Source of the DNA: Hemileia vastatrix
Lineage: Eukaryota; Basidiomycota; Pucciniomycetes; Pucciniales; Zaghouaniaceae
Length of the DNA stretch: 64,000 bases
Direction of reading: 5' to 3'
Assembly (NCBI GenBank): GCA_030280995.1
Contig: JASXTE010000007.1
Span: forward strand, 7,493,501 to 7,557,500
Both the position numbers and the translations under genes were made by a program. This document shows positions 11,025 through 23,469 of the stretch, piece by piece. The notes below the pieces were generated by a model. The model was not told where the DNA came from, searched no databases, and worked only from the letters and a program-made list of their open reading frames with translations. The stretch's first letter is position 1, and the number at the start of each line of letters is the position of its first letter.

Positions 11025-14000
11025 AAAACACTGTACCAGGACATCACTATGGAAGGCCAGTCCTACCCACAGCCATAAGAAGTGAGCATAGAGGAAGAGG
11101 ATTCCTTATTAAAAAAGATAACTATAAAAAAGACTTCACCTCCTCTTCAGGATCAACTGTCCCATCTGGAAAAACATTTTCTGAAACTGGAGGAGTCCAG
11201 ATCTTCCATACTAAAGGAGGTAGAACAGGTGCAAAACAACTGCAGGGTAAGATTCCAGAAAATGAACCAAACTTTGGCAGAGCTAAAGGAGGTACAGCCA
11301 AATCAGCAGCCCCCTACCCAAGGAGGATAAGGTCAGTCCCAGGACAAGTTCTTAGTATAGAAATAGAAGTGGGATTGGTTTCATCAGCAGTGGGTAAGCC
11401 ACAATTGCAACATGGATCCACCCCCTCAACAAAAAACCTCAGCTCACCCTTGCAGAGAAAAGTAGAAGTGCAAAACTTCAGGTCTTGCTCCTATCCCTTG
11501 GTAAGTAGATTGCCCTCTCAGATTGAACACAATACTGATGATTTAAATTTAGATCATTTTATTGATGTAAAATCTGTCCAGAATATTGAGGAGGACTTAA
11601 GACAATTAGTTTTTATGTAGATACACCTGATTTATCTTTTGTTCATATTAATAATACTATTTACAATAATAATACAGTTAACTCTCAGATGCCACCACTT
11701 ATTAGTGAGTTTAGGGCTTCACAAAATAATGAAGAATGTGAGAAGGAAGATGTTGAGTATATTAATAATAATCCAACTGTCCATAGAATTATTTCAGTAT
11801 TATGGAATATAATGACTGAGTGTGAGGAAAAAACAATTAAGCTCACAAGTGAAACAATTTTGTCCTTTAAATTGAATATTTCTCAACTGGCAACAAGAAA
11901 TAAAGAATTTAAGAAAAAATACTTGGATCTAACTCTTAAATATGATTCTTTAAGTAATAAATATAGTGACCATTCAAAAAAATTCTGTGATTTATAAAAA
12001 TTGGATGAAGCACATTTATTAAAATATGAATCAAAAACAAAGTTATCTTTTGCACACTTAATTTAAAGTGTCTCTGATCTGTTACAAAGATTAACTAAGG
12101 TTGAGATTGAAACTTCCAATCTACTAATGAGTCAGGATAATCATAAGTATACACAGTATAATAATGATCCTTTCATTTGCGAAAATTGATCTCAATCATT
12201 AAAAGTTCCACCACAAGTAAAAACACCTTGTTGAAGTTTCAAGTCTGAGAGGACAAATGTAAGTCACAAATCCACGCAAGAGGAAATACAAGACCATTTA
12301 TCCATAGTAAATTAGTTATTGAATTTACCTAAGATTAGTGAAACAAAATCCAATCAGAAGAACTTTCCAAAGATTGATCTGTACCCAAATCATGATGGGA
12401 AAGCCAGCACTTTTTGGCAACATTTTATTCAAATAATTGACAACTTGATATTCGCATAAAAGTTTCCAGATGAATAAATAACATCAAAATTGATCTCTTT
12501 ATTTAAGGATGTTGCTTTATTATGGTTTGAAGCTGTTTTGAGTGAGGGTAAAGATTACTCTTGGGCTGAATGGAAACAACTAATTGAAAAACAATTTGGA
12601 GGTTCTGAATTCAGGCTCACTCAGCAAAGATTATATGAGAAAACTAGGTATAATCCGTTGAATGGTGACAAACCTATGGTTTTTTTAATGAATTTAAATA
12701 AAATATTTAAAGGCATTGAGCCAACCATAGATTTCAACTTATGGAAAGATAAGATAATATATAAATTACCTATATCTGTCAGAGACATTGTTGCAGCTAG
12801 AACAATAATGGTTAATGAATACTCTGAATTTATTAATATCTGTAATGAAATACTATTAAACCATAAGTATGAAGCAAGGTACACCAATTATAAAAAAAAT
12901 ATTGAAACTTTGAAAAATCAGAATTCAAAAACACTGCAGGACAAGCAGAAAAAACCTACTGAACCTGTAGTACCTAAAAAGTATGAGACTAATACTTGTT
13001 ATAAGTGTAATGAGCCTAGAGTTAAAGGTCACAAATGTGAGATAAATTTAAATATTGTTGAAAATCAGCATGAATCTGAAAATGAAACAGAAAATAGTAA
13101 AGATTCAAGTGATTATGACAATAATATCTCATATAGTGATGAAAATGAAGTCTGTATGTTGAAAGATGATTTTTCCATCTTTGAAAATACAATATTAAGT
13201 ATGGGCTCAAATGAATCTTTAATTAATCTTGAGGATGCCAAAATCATTAAGGATATACAAGCTTATAACTTAAAAATGACACCTATCACTGTTCCAGAAA
13301 TCATTTCTGGAGAAAATGTAAATATAGTATTGGACACAGGAGCTGCTGGTTCTGTTTGTTCTGCAAATACATTACAAAAAATTTATAGTGGCTATAAGTC
13401 AAAGCTTGATCCCCTTCAAATTAAAAATTGGAGAGGTTTTGGATCAGTACTACATCCTATTGGTAGATACAAAGCTGCTGTTTTCTTTAAACATCAAAAT
13501 GGTTATGTTAGATTAACATGAAACTTTAGAGTAATGGATAATACTAATTGTAGTAGCTGTTTTATCATTTGAAATGACATTCTGACTAAGTTTAGTGTTA
13601 AATTAGACCCTTCTAATAATAATTTTACAATTGGCATGAATTGTAAAAGGAAATTTAAAATAAAATCTTTCAACACAGTCTTACACATTGAGTCAGTTAT
13701 ATGTATTCCTTGCAAAGAAAGAGAATCCAGTGAGATGGAACTTCTGGAAACATAAATTTCAAAAGCATCATTTGTCACTCAGATAAGTGAAGCTGAGAAA
13801 ACAAATATTTTGGACTTGATTAAAGCATTTCCAATGGCTTTTGCACATGGGACCAATCAACTTTGCCTTTTAAAAGATCATGAGATGAAGATTAGTTTAA
13901 CCTGTGATATGGATAATATTCCTGCTAGTCTTAAAAATAAACCATAAAATGCTTCACCAATGAAGAGGAAAAACATAGATAATATTAAAATGTTGTTAAA

Positions 14001-16825
14001 GATGAACATTATTGAAAAGGTTGAAACTGAAATAAAATATTGTGTAATATTACCGGTGCTAATATCTTATAAACAAGATGAAGCAAGACTGTGCAGTGAT
14101 TATAGAGCTTTAAATACATTTACAGTAGATGATATTTACCCCTTTCTAAGGATTGCCTCTATACATGCTACCCTTAAAAGTGCTAAATACATAAGTTGCC
14201 TTGATGGGAATAAGGGTACCATCAGATTCCTGTAGAAAAGAATTCACAGAACTTTTTTTTGATAACAATACATATGGGAATATATAAATATGTCAGGATG
14301 CCATTTGGACCAAAAAATGCTCATTCAGTATTTCATAAGTTAATGGATATAACATTCCATAATGAAATGATTGAGGGATGGTTAATGGTATACATTGATG
14401 ACATCATAGTGTTCTCTAAGACATATAATGAATACTTAATCCATTTGAAGAAGGTATTTCAAAAAATGGATGAATTAAAAAAGACCCTTGCATTGAAAAA
14501 ATGTTAATTTGGGTTTGAGTCCTTAAAAGTTCTTGGTCACATTTTATCTGCCTTACAAATATCTGCAAAACAAAATAAGGTGGCTGCAATCAAGAATAGT
14601 GGAATTCCTCAAAATGTAAAAGATGTACAATCTTTTGTTGGTATTTGTGGTTATTATAAACAATATATAAAGAACTACCAATGAATTTCTGCACCATTGA
14701 CCACACTGATAAAGAAATCAGAAGCTTTCATTTGGAACAATGAAAGACAACAGGCTTTTGATAAGTTGAAATAATTTTTGATGACAGCTCCTATCTTGGG
14801 ATTACCAGATTACCAATTACCTTTTGTCTTGTATACTGATGCAAGTTTTATTGGTCTGGGTGCTGCTTTACATCAAAAACCACTTATTGAAGGTAAAATG
14901 TCAGAAGTAGTAATTTTATGTATTTCATGTACTCTAAGAAGTAGTGAATTGAAATATGGTGCTACTCAACTTGAATGCTTGGAAGTAGTATGGGCTCTTG
15001 AGAAGCTACATTATTACCTTGAAGACCAAAAATTTGAGTTAATAGCTGACTGTAGTGCAGTTAAGTCACTCTAAAACATGAAAACTCTTTATAGACATAT
15101 GTTTAGATGGCAATTAGCTGTACAAGAGTACAGAGGGCAGAAGACTATTACACATAGAGAAGGAACTTTACACTCTAATTTAGATTAGTTATCTAGGGAA
15201 TCTCTACCTAATAATACTGATAATCCTGCTTATGTTCCTGAAACAGAGATTATTAAAATTTATGGCATTTATATTGTAGATCTTGTGGATGAATTTATGC
15301 AATCAATTCTTGATAATTATGCTTCATATCCTGACTTGAGTAAGCTTACTACAATAATAAATGATCCATCTAATGCTTCAATGAGTGTTTTAATAAAAAA
15401 ATTACCACAAAAGTATAAAGAAGCATTAGAAAAAGGAAAATTTTCCATTGAGGATGGTTTTATATATTACAGGAAGAAATTAAGCAATGTAATTGTAATT
15501 TCCCATTCAATGAAGGAGTTAATGTTAAGCATATGTCATGATGATATATTAGTAGGTCATTTTGACTTCCATAAAACATTAACCAGAGTAAAAAATACAG
15601 CTTGGTGGATTAACATGTCTGATGATGTTCAAAAATATGTTAAGACATGTGATTTTTTTCAGAAATCTATAAGATTGACAGGCAAAAGAGCTGGTTTATT
15701 ACAACAAATTGAGCAACCAAAAGCTCCATGGGAAATAGTTAACATAGACTTTGTAACAGGTTTGCCAATAGCAGGGCATAAGAGTTATTACTACTTCTGG
15801 GTAATTGTAGATAGATTTACAAAAATGTGTGAATTTGTTCCTACCCATAATGAGTTTTCTGCAAAAGACTTAGCTTTTTTATGGTGGTGCAAAATGTTAG
15901 ATATAGCAGGTTTACCCAAAGCAATAGTCTCAGACAGAGATTCTAAATTTACTTTTGAGTTCTGGACATCACTTATGGATGTTTCAGGGTGTCAATTAAA
16001 TCTTTCTACAGCACACCATCCACAAACTGATGGACTAGCAGAAAGAGGGATACAACCTTTAGAAGATATGATAAGAAGATATTGTGCTTTTGGTCTTGAA
16101 TTTAAAGGCAATGAAAAATTCACACATGATTGGGTAACCCTTATCCCTGGTTTAGAATTTACATACAATAGTAAAGTACATTCTGTCACTGGCAAAAAGC
16201 CATTTGAGTTATGGTTGGGTTATGTACCTAATACCCCTGCTAAAACTCTTAATAAATCACCTAGATTGGATATCCCTCCAGGTACAAAATCTTTTCTTCA
16301 AATGCAAGAATTATGCAGAAAGCATGCTCAAGAATGTATAAATAAGGCATTTGAGTATGAGAAGAAAAGATGGGATAAAGCCCATAAAGAGGAAATTTTT
16401 AAAGAGGGTGATGAAGTCCTTATTTCTACACTACATTTCAATTTAAATTGTAATGTTAAATTGAAAGATCCATTCATTGGACCATTTTTAGTAAGAGTTA
16501 TGGTTGGTAACAATGCTGTTGAAGTAATTCTACATGCACCATATGATATAAAACATCCAGTATTTCCTATTTCTCTTATTAAGCCATACCATTCTAATGA
16601 TACTGCTCTATTTCTAAGAATATCAGGAAGGCATAAACAGAAACCTAAATAAATAATTGAAAAAGCAGAAATTAAAAAGATACTTAAAAAGAGACACCTT
16701 ACTAAAGAAAAGGAAGTTGAGTATCTATTAAGGTTTAAAAATAAATCAATTGAATATAACCAGTGGATTCCTGAAAATTAAATCTCTGATCTAAAAATCT
16801 CTTGAAAAAATTTATATCAAAATAA
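11025..16825 (+). pseudogene. Family-2 Ty3/gypsy gag-pol, broken (plus copy)
   Basis: This continues the gag begun at 3729. From 11049 a coiled-coil ORF in one frame (MEGQSYPQP, then LLKKITIKKTSPPLQDQLSH) overlaps a second, stop-free frame running into the gag-pol frame at about 11369. Then follow gag coiled coil (11700-12000), capsid-like region (12350-12890), zinc knuckle CYKCNEPRVKGHKC (13000), protease LDTGAAGS (13335), reverse transcriptase with YIDDIIVFS near 14395, RNase H (14800-15080), integrase core with HHPQTDGLAERG (16020) and a GPF-type tail; a chromodomain remnant ends near 16825. In-frame stops are present near 11620, 11997, 13519, 14505, 15074, 15189 and 16650. A 455-codon open stretch (15285-16652) covers most of the integrase. 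Confidence 0.88.
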
Positions 16826-16941
16826 TACTTTTAAAATTCAGTATATGTATAATAGAAAATTTAAAAATTATTTCTCTATTCACACCTTGCTTATTAATTA
16901 AAATTTCTTAGCTTTTTTTATTAATTTTTTGGGTGAGGGAG

Positions 16942-18115
16942 TGTCAGCCTAGGTATCCCCAGGACTGAGTAGCTCTTATGTATAAAATAAGATAACCTAA
17001 ATTAAATTAAGCTTATAAGTTAAAATTAAGGTTATAATACTTATATATATGTTTATAATACATATATATATAATTATTACACTATTATATGACTTATAAT
17101 AGTTTAAATAGCTTATCCTTAGCCTTATAATACTTATTAAGGTGATAACAGAGTTATAATATACCTATCTTAAGTGATATTAAGTAATTTTAGACATAAA
17201 TAAGCTTATATGTATACATAAACCTCACATTCAGTGAAATATGTAGTTATATTATGTATTTTTAGGTCTATTAGTGGGTTTTAACCTCTAAGTAGCCTAT
17301 AATCTTTTTTCTGCTTAATTTAGGTAATATGGACGTACTCAGTGGACTCACAATGCTTACAGAAGCATATACACCTTTTTCAGGCACATATATCTAGTTT
17401 GGAAAACTTAATCTGATTCTTTGATGGATTTTCATGGATTTATGGGTTGGGATATGATTACTGGGTTAATATGGATGCTTAGGGATGTTACTGGGGGCTT
17501 GGAAAGTTGATTTGGTTCTTTTTTATGCTTTTGGTTTCATTATATACTCTTAGTATGGGTTATTTTACCTGTTTCTTTATGGTATTCACTTTTATCTGTT
17601 TATTCAATTTGTGGTATGGGTCTGTGATATAATTAATTGTGATGGAGAGTCCTTACTGGAGGTCTGGGTGTTGAAAATTTATGAATTGGACACCATGGGG
17701 AGGTGATGGGCCCTCAAAGTGCTGTAATTTCCAGGTAGAGAAGTGAAATCATCTGAATTGAAGGTCTGTGCACTTCAGTGGATTTTGGTACAAGTATGGG
17801 AGGATTTGACAGGTTATTGGACATAACTTACTCATTACAGTTCAAATAAACACTATAAAGCAATTATTATCATATATAAATATATTTTAAGGCATTTATA
17901 TATCGATATTATCTTTATATAAGCTATAAATATATTTTATTTATCTATTTTCCACCACTAGCATGAATAAAAATTCAAGTATTGTGAGTTTATATTGAGA
18001 ATAACTATTTTATTAGTCTTCCCATGATGTTTAATAACTAAATCATCTATAAATAAGTAGAAGGACCATCAATATTAACTATAAAATCATACTTAGATAC
18101 TAGCATACACTGACA
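16942..18115 (+). repeat. 3' LTR of the family-2 element
   Basis: TGTCAGCCTAGG...CACTGACA, 1174 bp, preceded by the polypurine tract GGGTGAGGGAG. It is the complete reference copy of LTR-2 used to recognise the other copies (19055-21703, 53902-55079, 61571-61725, 3097-3219). It contains a worn form of the small ORF discussed for the copy at 19055. Confidence 0.88.
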
Positions 18116-18690
18116 AGAGCTGTATTGGAATGGGACAATAGTGGTGCCAAATGATGAAGGGCTCAAGAGGCAGGTGTTCAAATCAAGGCACAACTCCCCA
18201 ATGGAAAGACAACCAGGAGAACTGAATAATTTGGAGCTGGTGAATCTCAGCTTTTACTAGAAGTCCATGAAGGCATACATCCAGCGCTATGTAGTGACAT
18301 GTGACTCTTGCCAGAGAAACAAGGTTAGTCCAACAACAACACCACTGACCCCACTAAACATTTCCAAACAGCCATGGAAAGAGCTCTCCTACAATCTTAT
18401 AGTGGGGTTACCAAATTTTCAAGGGAAGAATGCTATTCTCACAGTAGTTGACAGTTGCACTAAGATGGTGCACTTCATTCCAACCACTACCAAGGTCACA
18501 TCAGAAGGTATTTCAGACCTAATGGTGGAACAAGTTTGGAAGTTTTATGGTTTTCCTGATAGCATAGTATCAGATAGTGGAAGTACCTTTAACTCAAAGC
18601 TGTTTAAAGAAATGTATGAGTAACTGAAAATTAAGCCCATATTTTCAACAGCATGGCACCCACAAACAGGTAGTAGGCTTTTAAGGCTAA
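18116..18690 (+). pseudogene. Integrase fragment of a different Ty3/gypsy lineage
   Basis: The reading frame gives IVVPNDEGLKRQVFKSRHNS, then KSMKAYIQRYVVTCDSCQRN (integrase zinc-binding region) and an integrase core with VVDSCTKMVHFIPTTTKVTS, SDSGSTFNSKLFKEMYE and WHPQTGS. An in-frame stop lies before KSMKAY and another at 18621. The first catalytic Asp appears as Asn (SYNLIVGLP). It begins exactly at the LTR-2 end and fades near 18690. The sequence is clearly unlike the family 1-3 integrases, so it is an independent, older insertion. Confidence 0.75.
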
Positions 18691-19054
18691 TACTGAATTA
18701 TATAGAAAGAGGAAATGAATAAATAGATATATTTCATGCCAATAGGTTTTTAATTGAGAGGGTGAAAAAGTATTACACACCTGATGATCTGGTCTGGAGG
18801 ATGTGAGGGTAGAATATAAAGTATAATATTAGGGCATATAAAAATTAGTGGATCTGTAATTAATTTAATTGTGGATAAAAACTGTTATACCCAAATTATC
18901 TTTCACAATTATTTTTGAAAATATTTAGGTAATTATACATTTTAAATGTCAAGTCTCACCTCTTATCTGTAATTTTTTTCCTCAATTTTTTACAACCACA
19001 TCTTAGACAAATTTCTAGATATGCCAGGCTTCCTACCTTTCTGAACACTCCCAC
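18691..19054. other. Flank of Myb-like copy B
   Basis: Nothing coding is seen. From about 18860 the sequence resembles the 5' flank of Myb-like copy A (2800-3096 on the minus strand). The last five bases, CCCAC, are the target duplication of the solo LTR that follows. Confidence 0.5.
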
Positions 19055-21703
19055 TGTCAGCCTAGGTATCTCCAGGACTGAGTAATTCTTATGTTTAAAA
19101 TAATATAACCTTAAATACATTAAGCTTATATCTTAAAAATAATGTTAAAACACTTATATATATGTTTATAATACATATATATATAATTATTACACTATTA
19201 TATAACTTATAGTAGTTTAAATAGCTTATCCATAGCGTAATAATACTTATTAAGGCTTTAATGGAGTCATAATATACCTATCTTAAGTTATATTAAGTAG
19301 TTACAGACATACATAAGCTTATATGTATACATAAACCTCATATTCAGTGAAATATGTAGTTATATTATGTATATTTAGGTCTATAAGTGGGTTTTAACCT
19401 CTTAATAGCCTATAAACTTTATTTTTCTGCTTATTTTAGGTCATATGGACGTATTAAGTGGACTCAAAACACCTACACAAGCATATACACCTATTTCAGG
19501 CGCATATATCCAGTTTGGACAACTTAATCTGATTCATTTTATGGATTTTCACAGATTTATGGGTTAGGATATGATTAATGGGTTAATATGGATGCTTGGG
19601 GATGCTATTGGGAGCTTGGACAGTTAATTTGGTTCCTTTATATGCTTTGGGTTTCATTTTATCCTCTTTGGATGAGTTATTTTACCTGTTTCTTTATGGT
19701 ATCCTCTTTTATCAGTTTATTCTATTTATGGTATTGGTCTGTGGTATCATTAATTGTGATGGAGGGTCCTTACTGGAGGTCTGGGTGTTGAAACTGCTTG
19801 AAGTGGATGCCATGGGGAGTTGATGGGCCCTCACAGTGCTGTAATTTCTGGGGATAGCAGTGACATCATCTGGATTGAAGGTCTGTGCACTCCAGTGGAT
19901 TTTGGTATAAGTAAGGGAGGATTTTGACGGTTATTAGACATCACTTACTTACTACAATTCAAATAAATACCACAACACAATTATTATTATATATAAATAT
20001 ATTATAAAGCATTTATAAATTGATATTATCTTTATATAAGCTATATGTCAGGCTGAGGTCAAGTACAAAGATGTTAACTAGCTTGAATGGTCAGTTGTCT
20101 AGAAGATTTTTATGGTCCTATATGAATACTGTAGTACAAATCCAATAAGAAAGCTATAACTCAATATAAGGGTCTCAGTAATTCTAATCTCACTAATTAT
20201 ATATGGCTTACAATCTTTATAGTTGGTAGAAAAATAGATTTAATAAATTCAGATACTATTCAAAAGTCTTATAAAAGTACTATTGATATGTATTGTAATT
20301 GTATTGGTTATATGTTTAAATTGTAATGATAAAGAATGTAGAAAACAAGACCCAAAACCTCCTCCTTTTATACACCTTGAGTTCCCCAATGAATCCCTTG
20401 ATTTACCAGTCCAATACACAGTTAATAACGCCTCCATACAACTAATAGACATGTCCATCAACATCCCTAGTGACCCATAACATAATTAGAAAAGTAACTA
20501 CCACCAAAATCCTGGAATAATAGGGAAAATCCATCAAAATTAAAGAATAAGTAAAAAAGAGAGCATATGCGTATTATACATCAATATAAAAGACTAAAGA
20601 GGGAAAATTAAGGTTAATAAGAGGGATTCACTGTAGAAATTATGGGGCTAATCCTGACATTATACTATGTGAAATTCCCATTCAAAAATAACCAAAATTG
20701 ACTGAGAAACCACCTAGAAACCCAAAAAAGGGTGTGAGTTGTGGGGTAACTACATGCAGTATTTGACAGGCACTAGCACGGGTAAATCCTTGACTAATTT
20801 TAGGCAAATTTAAGTGTGGTAGTGAAATAAGGCACAAAGAGTGAGGTTATTAATGAAATTAGTGCATATAAAGAGGGTCAATGCATTATTAATTAAGCTA
20901 GGACACTAAATAAGCGCCTGTTGCCTATTTTAGTGTGTTTCCCCACAGTGAGCGTAGAATGTGGGTTAATTATAGTGTGAAAAAGCAAACTTTGCTAAAA
21001 ATGAAGCTATTCACATGGGAAAAATGCAGGCAGTATGTGGCCAGTACACAGAAGCCATTTCTGGCATAAAAAACACCAAATTTGAAAAGTGTTATTTTTA
21101 TGCATTTAAGTAGCCAAATCAATAGTCCTAAATGAGACAAATTGAACTGTAAAAGTGCATTTTTAATATTCTTAAATTTATAGCGCATATAATCAACTTT
21201 TAAGTGAAATAAAGCGCATTTCTTGTTTTTTGCATAAAACAATGAAAATAACAGCTTTAAGTATACTTAAAAATTATGTAGCCTTATACTTAAGGTTCTT
21301 AAGATTACCCTAACATATTCCAACTTAATATTAAGTATATAAGACTTATAAAAGGTGGATATATGCGTGTATATAAGGTGTTATAATGGCATTTTTTTGT
21401 GTATTATCATAATTTTACTTATGTATGCTGTTTGTGTACTCTCATTTATTGTTCCCATGTATATTTCATGTTTTTAACATAACTTATAAGTACTTTTTAC
21501 TCAGTCCTGGGGATATACAGTCTGAAACTATAACTATATTTTATTAATCTATTTTCCACCACTAGCACCCATAAAATCCAAGTATTGTGAGTTTAAATTG
21601 AGAATAACTATTTTATTAGTTTTCTCCTGAGGTTTAATCAATAAGTAGTTGGACCATTAATATTTACTATTAAATCATACTTATATACTAGCATAAACTG
21701 ACA
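19055..21703 (+). repeat. Solo LTR of family 2, split by a family-3 solo LTR
   Basis: TGTCAGCCTAGG at 19055 and AAACTGACA ending at 21703 are flanked by perfect 5-bp duplications CCCAC (19050-19054 and 21704-21708). No internal region remains, so it arose by LTR-LTR recombination. It sits in the 5' part of Myb-like copy B and is interrupted at 20046-21527 by another solo LTR. Confidence 0.92.
20046..21527 (-). repeat. Solo LTR of family 3, nested, reverse orientation
   Basis: This is the reverse complement of the 1500-bp LTR of the intact element (23470-24969). It starts TGTCAGGCTGAGGTCAAG and ends CAGTCTGAAA, a worn CAGGCTGACA. Perfect duplications CTATA flank it (20041-20045 and 21528-21532), and family-2 LTR sequence continues on both sides. 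It is noticeably more diverged than the LTRs of the intact element. Confidence 0.93.
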
Positions 21704-21708
21704 CCCAC

Positions 21709-23010
21709 CCTTAAAGCAGCCTTCCCCCACTTATTCTTTAAATCCAACTACTCCCTCCTTCTTCTTCTCAGCTAAGAAATCAAAGACCATTCAACTGAAA
21801 AAATTTGATCACCTCATACTTATCAACTGGCTAAAAACTAAAACTAATTATGATTCTTGTTTTGGTACTGAGAATGCAACTAAAGTAGGAAACTCCCCTG
21901 CATCAAAATTAAATGGCTATCTTTTTATGGTCAACAAATTAAGAAATAAGAGAAAGGGAATTACTTATTTTTTGACAAAAAAATATGTCTGAATGCTTCA
22001 AGCACTATTGAGCCAAATATTAGAAATCCAAGACTCTTTCATCTTTCACTTTTTTGGTATTACTGATGTTGATATAAGTAAGGGATTTAAAGATATAGAT
22101 GATAAACTTTATTGTTTATGTCCTTACTATAAAGAGATTTATTCTATATTTGGAGTGAAAGCTAATGGTAATCCAGAAAACATTTTTATGGAGAAGATGC
22201 TATCTCTGAACATGATATTCAGAGAAATCTTTTTCAATTCTCTTCCTCCACTCAAGTCTCCCCTCATTTGAATTTTATTAATCAAGATATCTTTTCTATA
22301 GATCCTTATGATGATATAAACCAACTCAATCTAACTCCAGTGAGTTTTTTTGATTTATTCCTTTTTTATTTAGTTCTATTTTTCTTATTTATAAAAAGGC
22401 CAATGAAAAAACCCAAAATCAACAATCAAGAGACTCTGAATCTAAAAAAAATATACCAAATTCCTCCAATAAAAATCAAAGTGTTTCAACTACTCTAAAT
22501 TTCAGAAGTCAAAGAAAATAAAAATTAGATAGTACTTCTCAAATCTGTATTTCTTTTAACAAAGATTCTTTAGAGAGATTTGATTCTGGTAAGTGATAAG
22601 ATACCTTTTAGTAATTTAGTCTACTTTTGTTTTATTTTTTGTTAATATTTCTTAAAAATCTAGGTAAAGTCAAAGTGGAATGAAAGACTCTTAATTTTTA
22701 AAGCAACAATATGAACTCTATTTACAGAGGGATGAAGGGGAAGAAGACTTAGAGGAGAAAAAATATGAGCTCTCTTCACAGAGGTACAATAGGGAACAAG
22801 ACTGGAAGATGAAGAAATTCAAGCTATCTCTAAGTAATGTAAGATAAAAGAAAGAGGAGAAAGCTTTTTAGTACAATTTACTATAAAAACATATTAAATT
22901 CAAGTATCAATTTGAAGATGGTTCCAAAAATAATTTTCATGATAAAATGTGTTAAAGCTAATAAATCTATTTATGAAATTTAGTTCTTAATAAAAATGTT
23001 TGATGACTAG
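21709..23010 (+). pseudogene. PIF/Harbinger-type Myb-like protein, copy B, decayed
   Basis: This plus-strand relative of copy A begins with KSKTIQL and FDHLILINWLKTKTNYDSCF (about 21775-21860), has the middle block FFGITDVDISKGFKDIDDKL then LCPYYKEIYSIFG (22035-22155) and ends in a decayed Lys/Glu-rich coiled coil near 23010. Introns shared with copy A are visible: GTGAGT near 22352 to AAAAG near 22400, and GTAAGTGATAAGATACC near 22590 to CTAG near 22665. Stops and frameshifts occur at several points, including TGA near 21990. The start of the gene is separated from its upstream flank by the solo LTR at 19055-21703. The Myb-like partner role is taken from the family, not seen directly. Confidence 0.6.
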
Positions 23011-23469
23011 TTTTTTTGCTCTATTTCCCCTTTAAATTGTTTATAATTTTTTACCAAAAAATTTTTCATTATTCTATCCATCATTAGTTGAATAAAATAT
23101 CAAGAAATGTAAAAAATTCATTTTTAAATGTTCTGAATGACAAATTTGACACACTATTTTTTACTTCTTTGTTTTTTAATATCTAATTTTTCAAAATTAG
23201 AACTCATGTCAATAAATTTGAATTTTTAAATAGATTTAAGTCAAAAAAAAATTCATATCTTTTTTGAAAATTTGGCAATAACCCTCTTTCATTTTATTGA
23301 AGTAAGGGGTGGGTATCACCAAAATTTATTCAAGTCATCAATTTCACATTTCTGATTTGAAAATTTGGCAATACCCTCCCCTGATTTTTATTGAGAAAGG
23401 TTTGGGAGTCGCCAAAATTTAATATAATTATATGAATAAATAAATAACTAAACAGGGGGTGTCTAGTTC
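23011..23469. other. Intergenic; two-copy direct repeat
   Basis: AT-rich, no gene. A 65-bp unit beginning TTGAAAATTTGGCAATA and ending GCCAAAATTTA-like occurs twice, near 23263 and 23357. The last five bases, AGTTC, are the target duplication of the intact element. Confidence 0.6.

Noticed and set aside
20249..20464. Open frames within the family-3 LTRs (also 20283, 20970)
   Set aside because: They are not maintained in the intact LTRs; chance frames in non-coding LTR.
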